Part shown: in pieces, positions 9,699 through 42,539 of the stretch | How positions within the stretch are numbered: the stretch's first letter is position 1 | How the letters are laid out: the number at the start of each line of letters is the position of its first letter | NCBI RefSeq assembly: GCF_963662255.1 | Contig: NC_085056.1 | Span: 8,684,216 to 8,748,215 of the forward strand | Direction of reading: 5' to 3' | From: Cinclus cinclus | Taxonomy: Eukaryota; Chordata; Aves; Passeriformes; Cinclidae | Length of the DNA stretch: 64,000 nt | Notes under the pieces: generated by a model | Told to the model about the DNA's origin: nothing | Seen by the model: the letters and a program-made list of their open reading frames with translations, nothing else | Database searches by the model: none | Translations under genes and position numbers: made by a program

Positions 9699-11464
9699 GT
9701 GAGCGCGGGGCGGGCGGGACGGGCCGGGAGCGCCCCGGCTCCCTCAGGGTCTGGGGCGCGGGCGGGGCGGTGCTCGCTGCCCCTCGTCTCCGGGGCTGCC
9801 TCGCCCACCGCCGCGGCGTGGGGCGCTCCCCGCCGGCTGTCACTTTCTCCCACCTGTCCGGGCCGGGAGGTGCCCGGCCGCGCGCACTGCGGCTTTAGTC
9901 CGGCCAGGCCGGTACCGGGCCCGAGATCGCTGGGCTCGCTCGTGATGCTGGCAGAGCTCCCCGGACGGGACGGTGCTGCTGCACTGCAGCCGGCGATCCT
10001 TGCGGCATGCCCAGTCCTCGGGATGGGGTGCTCTCGCTTCGGCAGAAGCAAGGGGTGACTCCAAGCGTAGCTTTTTTAGGGCAGGGGCAAGTTGGCGAGT
10101 GTGAGTCCCGTCCAGCCCCTCGCGGTGTGGGTGTTAAACAGAATAAATCTGTGAGCGTGCTGCTCCTTTGCTCTTAGTGTCCATTGTACTTCGTTATCGT
10201 GCTTACCTACAACCTGTTCTCAGCCATAAGGGTGTTTATGCTGCGCATTTGTGTGGTTGTTCTATTTTATTGTTATAGGGGTTATTAACCGATGAAGTGA
10301 TAAGGCTCAGTCAAGGCCAGAAGTCAGTGCACTGTAACTATGTTGACTTAGGAATGAAGGGGAAACTACAATTACGAGCAGTGCCCAGTCTATGGTGTTG
10401 TCAGTCAAATAAAAATAGAAGTAATTTCTGTCCCTATTACAGGGAAACACTTGATAATGCTAAATAAAGTTAAATAGAAATGAAGTAACAGCTGTCGCAT
10501 TCAGACTTGATTAACTTGTGCTGTGAGGTCAGCCCATCATTCCCCTAAATCATGTGAATCCCCTAATAAGGCTCCTACTCTTCAGTCCTGGTCAGAGCTG
10601 CAAGATACAGTTCTGTTCTGCTTCTTCAGGTGCTGTGACAAACCAGACATAAATGTTTCTCTTTTCTTATATTTTAATGGCCTTTTATGTTTCAGTTGCT
10701 GGTTGGGTGTTTGGAATTCAGAAGAATACTAGCATTGCAATTTTTGTTTAGTGTGTTATGCACTTCAGAACATAAGGGGAAGAGGCTGTCCCTCCATGTG
10801 GAAAATACTTCCAACATGTTCCTTTAACTTCACACGATGTAATCAACTCTTATTTTCTCGGGTGCCCATGTTTTTAGTAACACGTACCCCAGCTCAAAAA
10901 ACTTTTAAAGTTTTTGAATCTTTTTTTCATGTGTATTTTGAAGCACAATTACTGCAGCTTTGCCTCTTCTGGTGTCTCTTGTCCTTGCCTGGCTTTGGCA
11001 TAGAGTTTGAACCTGGTTAGTCTTGTTTAAAATGAAGTTCTGTGCATAGTTTCTATTTGCTATGTTTCTGATTTAAAAAAAAAAAAACACGCTTTTTTAA
11101 GTGTCCATGGATGCTTTTATCATGTTAGAATTTTATTTTTCACTTTTTCCCTGCCAGGGGACTTAGGTGCGACTTTTAGCTCTTTGCTCCTCTTACATAA
11201 AGTGTGGTCAAGTTTGGTGGTCATTGTTGCTTGTTCTCTTGTCACATAAAATACTCAAGTGTTTCACATGTGCTCCAGTCTGAACAAGGGAAAAACTTGA
11301 GTGATGATGAAAAATTGTAAATTAAATATGAGGCACTTTTTTCACTGTTATTTCTCAAACAAAACACAAAAAGTGTCTTTTTTTGGTGATTGTCAGACTA
11401 TACAGTTGCACAAATTATTATTACTAATGCATCTAATTATTTTCTGTTTTGCCCTGCATTACAG
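9699..11464. other. MBTPS1 intron 1
   Basis: The first 350 bp are still CpG-island sequence and the rest is AT-rich. Boundaries are inferred from CGCG/GTGAGC and GCATTACAG. No gene seen. Confidence 0.6.
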
Positions 11465-11794
11465 GTTGGCTTGCAATCAGCTTTGCTAATTCATCTGGGA
11501 AGTTAACTTTGCCATCAGAAATGGAGTACAGGACTCGGCTGCCGCATCCTGAGTGACTGAATCATTTAATGCAAAATGGAGAAGAAGCGGAGAAAGAAAT
11601 GAGCCTGATCACTAGGCTTCACCTGAAAAGACCATGAAATCTCTACTTATTTTGGATCCAGCTTTCAGAATATCCCGTTGATCAGCACAGTGAAAGCAAC
11701 GTTTACTGAAACAAAAATGAACTAGTTTATAAAGAAGAAAATTGTGATTTGAATATATGGAATTTTTGGAATGAAACCATTTTCTTCTATGATC
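11465..11794 (+). other. MBTPS1: MBTPS1 exon-2 5' leader with several upstream ORFs
   Basis: Between the inferred acceptor and the chosen start lie short upstream ORFs at 11521-11556, 11569-11637, 11576-11602, 11634-11681, 11717-11725 and 11757-11774. The last ends in a TGA that overlaps the in-frame ATG at 11771. Such a leader usually lowers and conditions translation of the main frame. Confidence 0.6.
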
Positions 11795-33452
<21,658 letters not shown>

Positions 33453-34055
33453 GAGCTCTGCCTTGCCAAAGATGACCTCCTTGGACTGCTTGCTGTCCAG
33501 GGTGATGCATCGCTCCCAGTGGAGGTGCAGCAAATGTGCACCTGACATCATCTCACAGTCTTTGGTTTGTGGAGAGAAAAAAAGAACCTCAGTTGATCAT
33601 CTGTACATAGAATTGCAGCTTTAAGCAGCTGAAGCCACCAAAGACTTGAATACTGTTTAAATGGCTGCTTAGTCACTACATATCCCAACAGGGGGAAAAT
33701 GGACCTTTTTTTTTAAGCTGACCAAACTAAAATTTATTTGTTTAGAGGCTATTTTCTATATTTATTGTTGGGGAGGGCGGGGGAAAAGTCACTTTAAGGA
33801 CCTCTGCTAAGAAAAACAAGTGCATTTTTTTGGATGGAATGCAATTTTCTAGAATGGTATTATGCTGAAGAGTATAATGTGCACCATTAAAGGAGGAAGG
33901 GACTGAGAGAGACCAGTACAAATCAGTGAGGCATACTCCTGCAGTTTATTTTTATAAAGCCAACTACCATGATGTTTTGTAATTTTTGGTCATGATTTCA
34001 CCGTTGTTGGTGAAGCAGATTTTTCAATAAATATGTTATCTATATGAAGCAAAGA
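33453..34055 (+). other. MBTPS1: MBTPS1 3' UTR with AATAAA at 34026-34031
   Basis: About 600 nt of untranslated sequence follows the stop codon. The first canonical AATAAA is at 34026-34031, so cleavage is expected near 34045-34055. The end coordinate is an estimate from the usual 10-30 nt spacing. Confidence 0.75.
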
Positions 34056-35479
34056 CAATGTGCTAAGTGGCTTTTCTTTCCACTTGCAGTCAAAGAGAGA
34101 AAACTGTTGAGTAGAGAAAATTTTCATGTCAACTCTCTTCTCACCATATCTTTGTCCTTAACAGCAGTATCCCAAGTTGCAGACTTTCCTTTGGAGCACT
34201 AACTGGGTAGTCATACAAACAGTGCTTGCTCTGAGTGAACACAAAGTTCTGGAAACCTTCAAAACTCAGCAGCACATGATAAGAAGAGAGGTCTCAAAGA
34301 GCTGTATAGAAAACTGACATGGGAATGGCACCTAACAGCACTATATGGTGTCACACAGATGAAAACCCAGTGTCATTTAGTTTGTCCTGCTTGAAAGCCC
34401 ATGAATTGTCACTGGCTTAAATAAGGATGCAGGCACAAGTTTTCCCTGTCCATGTGCCAGTTAATGTTGCCACAACTGAAATAGCTTCTCTCTTTTTTAG
34501 TGAAGCTGTGAGCTTTTCCCTGCCAACTGCTTTCATCATTGTTCCAAATGAGCACCTTTTCCTGGGAGGAGCCAGGAGCTGGTGGCTGCCTGTATTTGTG
34601 AATGGAATGGCAGCCTGGACAGGTAAGCAGTGTGTACTGGTGAATGGTCCTGGGTAAAGTTTGTGGTCAGCTCTGGGCATGGCTGGAGAAAGAGGAGGCA
34701 GGGACAGCCCTGCTGGGCAGTCTGCTGCACCCATCCTCTTGGGGCTTACCAGCAGGGTTGGGGATAGACTGTGTAAGTGCACTGCAGGAGAGAACTTTGC
34801 TCCATGTAGTGTGGGACAAGCCTGTCCAGGATAGCCATGGATAGAGTTTGACAGTGCATGAGTGTCCTGCAAAAAAGATTGGGCAAACCAATTTTCCCTA
34901 ATTTGAAGAGTGGTTGCCTTTTTCTAACATTTCTCTTCTGGAGGATGCACTGGAAGAGGCAAGATCCTGTTGCCAGGATGTTAAGCAAAAAGCATAATTG
35001 TGTTCAGTGTTTTTATTTGTATGAAACAAGGACTATTTGCATTTTTTCTACCTTCTATAGTCTTCAGAGATAGTAATGTGGAAAACATTAACAGCCCCTT
35101 TTCCACCTGCCATGGGGATACAGCAGCAGGTAAAACTGCCAACCCACAGGGACCCTCAGGTTATGGCTTGCAGCCCAGGGGCTGGAGCACCCAGATTAGT
35201 GGGAGAAAGGGAGGAAAATAAGGCATGTAGCCCAGCACCACTGAGCAGAGAAGCTCTTTGGGGCTGCTGTGTTGGTGTGGGAGATGAGCTGCACCTCTGG
35301 TTTGAGGTTCTTCCATCAGCGGGAGACTGGAAAGCTTTGGTGCCACTTCTCAGGTTGGTGCTAATGAGGAGACTTGCTCCTCATTGCAGCACTAATGAGA
35401 GATTAGAGCTCCCCTGCTGCCTTGAAACCAGAATCAAGCTGTATCAAAGCACCAGTCCGAATTAAGAGCCTTTCCCAGT

Positions 35480-35760
35480 GGCTGGTATTTTACAGCCCAG
35501 TGGCCAATTTCTAAGTTGTAGAGGTCAATTATTTCTGAAGCCTTTGGTGTGCAGCTAATGAAGGCTTGGAAGGGCCCTTCTAAGTGTTTATAAGCCCTGT
35601 AGGAGGCAGAGATGTAATGGAGGTGGCAGGCACAATTAGCCATCCATAATTCCTCCTAGCAGCTGATTAAAGTCTCTTTATCCGTCTTACCAAGATCAGA
35701 AGGGCACATATTTGGGAAATCAAAAATGCATTAGAGGCTGTCAGCCAACGCCAGGGCCTG
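35480..35760. promoter_or_regulatory. Candidate conserved enhancer upstream of SLC38A8
   Basis: A 280-bp block without repeats carries several TAAT/ATTA cores (GTCAATTATTTC, GCTAATGAAG, CACAATTAGCC, CATAATTCC, CTGATTAAAG). It also has a CAGCTG E-box at 35660-35665 and a TTATCC core. This texture is typical of developmental enhancers. It lies about 0.8-1.0 kb upstream of the start codon. Conservation itself was not tested. Confidence 0.4.
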
Positions 35761-35927
35761 TGTGCTGAGCCCTGGGGCAGTGGCATGTGCGAAGAGTGGC
35801 ACAGAGCTGTGTGTCCCCCATGTCAGGAATGGGTCCCTCATTCCTGTGGGGTGCAGTTTCTTGCACATCCTCTGCAGCATCAGTCACCCCATCCTGTTAT
35901 CCTGGCATCCCCTTCTCTCACGAGGAG

Positions 35928-35964
35928 TGGGATGGGGATGGGGATGGGGATGGGATGGGGATGG
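35928..35964. repeat. (GGGGAT)n-like short tandem repeat
   Basis: Units of GGGGAT with one shortened GGGAT lie upstream of SLC38A8. Confidence 0.9.
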
Positions 35965-36219
35965 TGAACTGCCCTCTCCAAAGTCTCCCAGTGCAGGAGA
36001 GCACCAGTAGGCTTTTAGGTGTTGCAGAGACGCAAAGGGCTGCTGGCCTCATCCTGCACCCAGTGAGTTAGGAGATGTGAGTTGTAGCTGCTTTCCATCA
36101 CTCCATTAATGCCCCTTGGTGGCAATTTCATGCATGGGTGAACAGAGCAGGATGAGGAAGGCCTCAGTCTGCCCAGTCGTGTGGTGATAATTTTGGGGAT
36201 AGTGAGAGCAGGAGCCCCC

Positions 36220-36890
36220 AGCCCGCGTGTCCGGCCCCGCGCTGGGAGCTGAAGGAGCTGCTGTGTTCCGTAGGAGCGCTCTGAGCGCCGGGGATGCCGG
36301 ACGGGGATGCCGGACGGGGCTGTCCCTGGGTGAGCTCCTGCCGGGGGTTCCCACGGCGCCTCCCGCCCGTCCCCCGGAGCCCCCTCCCCACGGGCCGGGG
36401 GCGGGGGGTCCGCGCTGCCCCGCGCCCGCCCCCGGGGCCCTGCGGAGGGGCCGCGCTCTGCCGCCCGCCCGGCTACAGCCCAGCCCTGTCCTGTCCCGTC
36501 CTGTCCTCTCCTCTCCCGTCCTGCCGCGATGGAGCGGGCGGCGGGCGAGGCCCTGCCCCTGCTGCCGGCGGCGGGGGGCTCCGCCGGGCTCTCCTCGCCC
36601 GGGCTCTCCTCCGCCGGCGCCGTCTTCATTCTGCTCAAGTCTGCGCTGGGCGCGGGGCTGCTGAGCTTCCCCTGGGCCTTCGGCAGGGCCGGCGGGGCCG
36701 TCCCCGCTCTCCTGGTGGAGCTGGTAAGGGAGGACTCGGGGCCAGGGACGGCGGCAGAGAGAGCCGAGGGGCGCCGGTGCGGGGAGGGCGCGGAGGGACG
36801 GGACGCACCTGCTCTGGGGCTTGGGGAGCTGGCGGGGACCCCCCCCCCGGCATGGCACCCCCCGCCCGACCCCCGCAATCCTTTGGTTTG
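36220..36890. promoter_or_regulatory. CpG island, SLC38A8 promoter and exon 1
   Basis: G+C- and CpG-dense sequence spans the SLC38A8 start. A pyrimidine-rich tract of CTGTC/CTCTC units (about 36483-36525) runs almost to the ATG at 36529, and a 13-bp direct repeat (GGGGATGCCGGAC) lies at about 36290-36318. No TATA box is evident. Confidence 0.75.
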
Positions 36891-39800
36891 TTGTTGCGGG
36901 GCCACCTTCGGGATGCTCTTTGCTGCTGACGCCGCACCTGTAGATGGTTTGTAGCTCGACTCTAAGTAAATGGGTGTCTGCTCCCGTGCAGCCCTCAAAA
37001 CCCCGAACTTAAACCCAAAGTATCACATAAGGCTGTGTCTCCATCCTTTTGCTGACCTTTGTTACCCAGGCCACAAGGTGATCTGGCCGGTCACCTGGTC
37101 CCTGGCCGTGGGTCTGCTGGGTCCCGTTCTGCTCTGGGGGTGATGGAGGGTGGCCGTGGTGCTTCTTGCTGGCTCTGTCCCGCAGGGCTCGCTGGTGTTC
37201 CTGGTGAGCGGGCTGGCGGTGCTGGGCTATGCTGCGGCCCTCAGCGCCCAGCCCACCTACCAGGGCGTGGTCCGGGCCGTGTGCGGGGCGGCCGTGGGGA
37301 AGCTCTGTGAGGTCTGCTTCCTCCTCAACCTCTTCATGATCTCCGTGGCCCTCCTCAGGGTGGTGGGCGACCAGCTGGAGAAACGTGAGTTGTTTCCCCT
37401 CACTGTGTTTGCGGCTTGCTTGGGGCTGGCACCTCTCAGGAGTGAGAGCAAGGTGGTCCCAGGTGGGCTGGGGTCACCCCCAGGGTTTTCCTGGAAATTC
37501 TGAGGACATGCGGCTCCCTGTTTCTGCCATGGTGTGATGCTCCCGACCTCCTTGGGCCATCTTTCAGGGTGCAGCTGACCCCTTGCTGCCCCCCACAGTG
37601 TGTGACTCCCTGTACCCCAATGGGACACTGAGTGGGGCCCCCCAGCTGCCCCCCTGGTACGTGGACCAGCGCTTCACCCTCTCAGCTCTCTGTGTCCTTG
37701 TCATCTTCCCGCTTTCCGTCCCCAGGGAGATCGGCTTCCAGAAGTACTCCAGGTACCACCGGGGCTATCCCTGTGGTGGCCCACCCCGAGGTACCCTGTA
37801 CGCCAGGTTACCTCCTCCCAGGACCCTGTGGGGCCATGGGAGCCCCCTTCTTCCTGGCTGTGTGCTGATGCTCTCCCATGCCCTCACAGCATCCTGGGCA
37901 CGCTGGCTGCCTGCTACCTCACTCTGGTCATCATCCTGAAATACTACCTGCAGGCACAGAGCCTGCGTTTGACTGAGCCCCCCCAGCCCTCCAGGTAGGA
38001 GGGTCAGCCCCATGTCCCTCCTGCCCTGAGGTCTATGGCATGAGCAGTGACATGGGGCAGGGCTGGAGGCAGGGCAGGGGTGCTGTGAGGTGCTGTGTGC
38101 GGTGGGGGTGAGCTGGGGACAACTCACTGTGGATAGCAGCTCCCAGCTCCAGCTTTCACCCCAGCAATAACCCTTTCTCCCAGAATCACTGGGCAAGAGA
38201 TTCCCAAGGTGGCATCCAGGCTGCACTGTTTATGACATGAAGGTTTCTTCTCCATGTGAGCCTCATGCCCTTTGCTCTGTGCTTCCTCTCCACATGCCAC
38301 AGGTCCTCATCCTGGACCTCCATCTTCAGTGTCATTCCCACCATCTGCTTTGGCTTCCAGGTAGGTCACCCTGGCCCCTCTGGCCCCAGCTACCAGGGCA
38401 GTTCTGTCAGCCCCTCATGGCATCCCAGACCATGGGAATGCCATGTCTTAAAGGGCAGGTTGCAGGGAAGGGGACCGGTAGCTGTCACCAGCGGTGGCTG
38501 TGGGGCAGGACACAAATGCCTGGGAATGGGGCAGAGCGGGATAGGGCACCCATAGGTGGGAAGGAGGATGCTAGGAGTGGGGACTATCCCTGCATGGGGC
38601 CCCAGCACTGAGCACTGTCCCCCCTTGCCTTGCAGTGCCATGAGGCATGTGTGGCCATCTACAGCAGCATGCGCAATCAGAGCATCTCCCACTGGGTCAC
38701 CGTCTCTGTGCTCTCCATGCTAATTTGTCTGCTCATCTACTCCCTCACTGGTAACCCCAGCACCAAACCCTTCACTCCTCCTTGTCCCCGGGGTCCCCTC
38801 TACCCTTGGCTCATCTATCCTCCTCAGAATTCCTCTGTCCTGCTCACTGCACGGCCGCCCACCCCCCCACCTCCCTGTCAGCAGGGCTCTATGGCTACCT
38901 GACCTTCGGCGAGGCTGTGGCGTCCGATGTCCTGATGTCCTACCCAGGGAATGACCCGCTTGTCATCGTTGCCCGCCTGCTCTTTGGTGTCTCCATTGTC
39001 ACCATTTACCCCATTGTGGTGCTGCTGGGCAGGTGAGGGCAGTGGTGACAAGCTGGGTGTGCCCCCAGCTGGTGCAGCTCCCCTGGGTGCTATCAGCCCC
39101 TGCAATCCTCCCTCCCAGATCCGTAGTGAAGGACTTGTGGGGAACCCCGAAGTGTGGGGCCGTGGCAGTGTCTGAGGCACACGAGCGGCGGAGCCGGGTG
39201 GCACTGACGGTCACCTGGATGGCTGCCACGCTGGGCATTGCCCTGTTCGTCCCCGACATCGGCAAAGTCATCGAACTCATCGGGGGTATCAGCGCCTTCT
39301 TCATCTTCATCTTCCCAGGCAAGAGTAGGCACAGGGAGGGAGGAAAGCGGTGGGGGGTCACTGGTGCATCGCTGCAGTGGAAAGGAGCCTGTCCTGGCCC
39401 CATTTTGGGGCTGCAGGGCTGTGCTTGTGGGGGACAATGCAGTGGGGCTGGGTGGGGGTGTGCTGGGTTAGGGCTGAGCTTCTGCACTGACAGCAGGGCT
39501 GTGCCTCGTGTGCATGACTGGGACCCACAGCCTTGGGCCACGCAGAAGGTGAGTGTCTGTGTGTTCAGTGGGGGGGCAAGGGAAGGGACAGGGGCAGGGT
39601 ATGGTATCCCATGGGCCATGGCTCAGGCAGATCCCTGGGGGTCACCCTGGTCAAGGTGGGAACCCTGCAAGGAGGGAGGATTTGGTTGTGAAGTGCTCTA
39701 CTGGGGCTGTGCCTGGAAATGTCCCTGGATGCCAGGGCTGTGTCCAGGAATGTGGGGTTTGGTGGCACTAGGGTATCCAGTGGGAGCTGGGATGGGGTCA

Positions 39801-40971
39801 GGTCTGGGGTCAGAGGGGCAGGGTGCCCCAAGACATGAGACCATCAGGTGTTTGGTGTCTGTTGTGCCAGGGCAGTGTGTCCCCATCACCGCTGCTTTCT
39901 GGAGGGGCTGGGGCACAGGAGCAGCACATGTCAGGGGGACCTGACATGGTGCTGGTGAGTTTTGGAATAAGTGTGTGCTTAAGTGTGCCTGTGGTGCCCC
40001 TGGGGGAGCAGCAGAGTCTGAGGGAGGATGGAGGTTATGTGGTGGGTGGAGGCAGCACCTGAGGACATCTGGGTCTTGGTCAAGAGGGTACTCTGGGAAA
40101 CCATGAACATCTGGGGAGGGGTGAGTGTGCCCCAAAAGGTGCCAAAGTGCTGGAGAGGGCTGGGCAGAGGGTCAGCAGGGGCACCCAGATGGGTGACAAA
40201 GGCTTGGGGAGGTCCCTTGGGGAGACCTGCCAGAGCATGAGCCCATCATGAGGAGAGGGGACAACATGAGCTGGGGTGATGGAGACTGCAGTGGGACAGT
40301 CCCAGCCTGCCCAGAACAGTCTGGGAAGAAGCACGGTGCTTGCTGAGAACCCTGCGACAGAACAGCAGCCGGGTTTGGGGTGAGTGCTGCATCCCAGGGG
40401 CTTAGTATGGGGCCGAGGGGGGCTGTGTGCCCCGGGGAGGAGGGAACAGGGAGGTACTGACCAAGGGGTCCGGGGACTGGGGCTGGAACCGGGGAGGGGA
40501 TGGCGCTGGAAGCATGTGGGGATGGGATGGAGCGAGGGGTGTGTGGGAGTGGCCGTGCCCCAGCACAGAGTGGATGGGTGGGTGTGGGTCTCTGCTCCTT
40601 CAGCAGGGCCACTGGGCACAGGCAGAATTGGCAGGGTACTCGTGGTGGCATCTGCTGGCTTTTTGACCACGGTTTATGTGTCGTTGCAGTGGAGCCTGGG
40701 GCTGGCCCAGAGGGGCTGCTGGGCTCTTCAGCCGTCGACTGGGAACGATGCAGAGGAGCAAGGCAGAGGAGGCTGACCCTGCAGAGAGCTCCACAGCCAG
40801 AGGAGCTGGGGTACAGGGGTGACCTGTTACTGAGGTCAGCTCTACCCCGGCAGCCTCTGCTCGTGTCGCTGCAGGGCTGCTCTCATCGCCTGGGGGGTTC
40901 TCTCCATTCTCAGCGGTGCCTTTGTCTGCGGGCAGAGCGCTGCCCTGGCCGTGCTGGGGCTGCTGCACTGA
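36529..40971 (+). CDS. SLC38A8: SLC38A8 (SNAT8), sodium-coupled neutral amino-acid transporter (complete, 10 exons)
   Basis: Plasma-membrane amino-acid transporter of the SLC38/AAAP family; in humans, loss causes foveal hypoplasia with optic-nerve misrouting. Exons: 36529-36723, 37186-37384, 37599-37752, 37890-37994, 38303-38360, 38636-38750, 38885-39032, 39119-39318, 39497-39548 and 40875-40971 (1323 nt, 440 residues; human about 435). Exon 1 carries [20 protein letters not shown], the family's TM1 unwound-helix motif. Later segments include the hydrophobic helices [55 protein letters not shown] and [18 protein letters not shown]. The intron after 39318 has a GC donor (CAG/GCAAGA); all others are GT-AG. 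The gene is compact, GC-rich and starts inside a CpG island. The last exon ([16 protein letters not shown], ending LGLLH) is the most diverged but keeps the GQS motif seen in human. Confidence 0.95.
36724..37185. other. SLC38A8 intron 1
   Basis: A 462-bp GC-rich intron; the CpG island ends within it. No other feature seen. Confidence 0.8.
39319..39496 (+). other. SLC38A8: SLC38A8 intron with a GC-AG splice pair
   Basis: The upstream exon ends in CCAG and the intron opens GCAAGAG, close to the GC-donor consensus AG/GCAAGT. Using it joins IFIFP to GLCLVC exactly as in the human protein. The nearest GT (39325) would insert two extra residues with a poor donor context. The acceptor is CAGCAG (tandem NAG at 39493/39496), which could give isoforms differing by one residue. 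Confidence 0.8.
39549..40874. other. SLC38A8 last intron
   Basis: A 1.3-kb intron that is strongly G-rich on the plus strand (many GGGG and TGGGG runs). Long open frames here come from base composition and match no known protein. Confidence 0.75.
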
Positions 40972-41125
40972 GTGACCACAGAGCCCCATCGTGACCCCAG
41001 CGTGACCCCCCTGCCATCCTGCCCCGGACAGATGCCCCGAACACAGCCGCAGCACTGGATCCCATGGCGGTTTTATTTGGCATCACCGTTTACAGTGGCT
41101 AATAAAGACAGGAGAGGGTATTGGC
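40972..41125 (+). other. SLC38A8: SLC38A8 3' UTR with AATAAA at 41101-41106
   Basis: A short 3' UTR of about 150 nt leads to a canonical AATAAA at 41101-41106. This signal lies beyond the opposing NECAB2 signal, so the two transcripts should overlap by several tens of nucleotides. Confidence 0.75.
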
Positions 41126-41828
41126 AAGAGTCCTGTGCCACGCACCCTGAGGGACCCCCACACACAGCGGGGTGGGTGTGGGATTAGCACAGACAGAAAG
41201 ACACACAGACAAGTACAGACCCCAGGAAGGAGGGGAGGCAGCCACCCTCACGCCTGCAAGGCACCAGCTGCAACTGTGCACATGCAAAGGAAACCCCTTG
41301 GGACCCCCACAGCTGTAAAGGACTAAGGGGTGCCTTGGGAACAGGGAAACCCCTCTCTGCCACCACCCCGACTCTGCCCTGGGGCACGGGTCCCCATCCT
41401 TCCAGGCACACACACACACACACACACACTGCACCAGGCACAGCTTCAACCCCCCCATCTCCTCCCTGGGTGGCCCCTGGGGACTTGCACAGACCCCAAA
41501 CTATTCCCTGCTTTCAGGGGGGCTCCAGCCTCCCACCTTCCACTCCCATTCCTGCTCCCTAGTACCTGCCTCCAGCCATTGCCCCCCCTCCCTATGTCTG
41601 GGGGATATCCCCCTCCCCAAACCCTGCCAGCCCCTCCCTGGCACTCCTTCCCCCCCACCCATGCCAGGGAGAGATGATGCAGGTGAAGGGGTAGCTGAGG
41701 GAGGACTCAGGGTTGGAGGACACACACATGGGGGTTCCCTTCACTGCAGCCAGGTCACACTGACACCTCCCCCAGTCACGGCCACCCCGCAGAGGGGACA
41801 GGTGCTGGCGGGCTCTGGACACCGACGG
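41055..41828 (-). other. NECAB2: NECAB2 3' UTR with minus-strand AATAAA at 41077-41072
   Basis: The minus strand after the NECAB2 stop runs about 770 nt to an AATAAA hexamer (plus-strand TTTATT at 41072-41077). An (AC)n run at 41407-41429 lies inside it. The end is estimated from normal hexamer-to-cleavage spacing. Confidence 0.7.
41407..41429. repeat. (AC)n microsatellite
   Basis: About 11 dinucleotide units, inside the predicted NECAB2 3' UTR. Confidence 0.95.
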
Positions 41829-42539
41829 TCACTCTCGGCTCAGGGTGCACCAGGCAGCTGCAGGGGAACATCAGGAGGGTCACACTAGCCCAGCCAGCTC
41901 AGCCCATGCTGTCCTTCACACCGTGCCACCGGCGCACCCTCGTTCTCCAAAAACTGGAGAGTTGCTGGCTGCCCAGCAGTCCCTGTCCCCCACTCTCTGG
42001 GGTGGCTGCCCTCCTACCTGGCACGGCCACGCTGGAGATGGCCTCAGGCTGGCTGAGCGTGTCCACCTTGACGTGCTGGAAGCCCTTGCAGGTGGCACTC
42101 TGCAGGTGCCTGTGCCCGGGTGGGAGAGAGTTGGTGACACCCAGCCCTCCCCAAAACACCATTCCAGACCCCCACAGCACCATGAGCTCTGGCAGGGCCG
42201 TGTGCCAGCAATCCTGCTCACTTCCCCTTGTGCAGAGCACCCCGCCTTAGTTCAGGACTCTGACCCCTCTCATCACCACATCCCAGCACTCCCAGGTGGG
42301 AGGTATAGAAAGATCCACCCCAACCCACCTGTCCTGTTTACAGGCACAGCTCTAGGACAGACAGACAGCTCCTCAGTCCTGCCATCAGATAGGGGCACAG
42401 CTATTCTAACAACCCTCTGTACCTGCGCGTCCCAAAATGGGATTTTCATCCCCTCCCCTACCTCTTCCAGTCCTCCTCGGTCTCCCAGAACTCATAGACG
42501 ATGAAGGTGACCCCATCAGGCAGCTTCACTGCAGTGACA
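41829..42539 (-). other. NECAB2: NECAB2 last three exons: end of the ABM-type domain
   Basis: Exons 42539-42462, 42109-42018 and 41857-41829 encode the C-terminal half of the antibiotic-biosynthesis-monooxygenase-like fold and the final VPAAWCT tail. The last exon carries only 29 coding nt before TGA. Confidence 0.92.

Larger units (their letters stand above)
9390..10050. promoter_or_regulatory. CpG island, MBTPS1 promoter
   Basis: A CpG-dense block surrounds the probable non-coding first exon of MBTPS1. The exon most likely ends at 9698 (CGCG/GTGAGC). Three classic CpG-island promoter motifs cluster at 9612-9670. Confidence 0.85.
34056..36219. other. MBTPS1-SLC38A8 intergenic region
   Basis: No gene is recognised. 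A compact AT-rich block at 35480-35760 rich in homeodomain-type cores stands out, followed by the GGGGAT repeat at 35928-35964. Confidence 0.7.

Noticed and set aside
9500..10058. Long frames on both strands at the MBTPS1 CpG island
   Set aside because: GC-driven open frames; none continues across the splice site into a recognised protein.
36015..36998. 327-codon minus-strand open frame over the SLC38A8 CpG island
   Set aside because: It is antisense to SLC38A8 exon 1 and its promoter, and rich in Arg/Pro/Gly/Ala, as any frame in such GC-rich DNA would be.
39319..39326. GT donor at 39325 as the normal SLC38A8 splice site
   Set aside because: It would insert two residues (a Lys and an Arg) into a conserved membrane segment and has a weak context; the GC donor reproduces the human sequence.
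39033..39944. 303-codon plus-strand open frame across SLC38A8
   Set aside because: It reads through the true exon 39119-39318 into both flanking introns; only the exon part is similar to a known protein.
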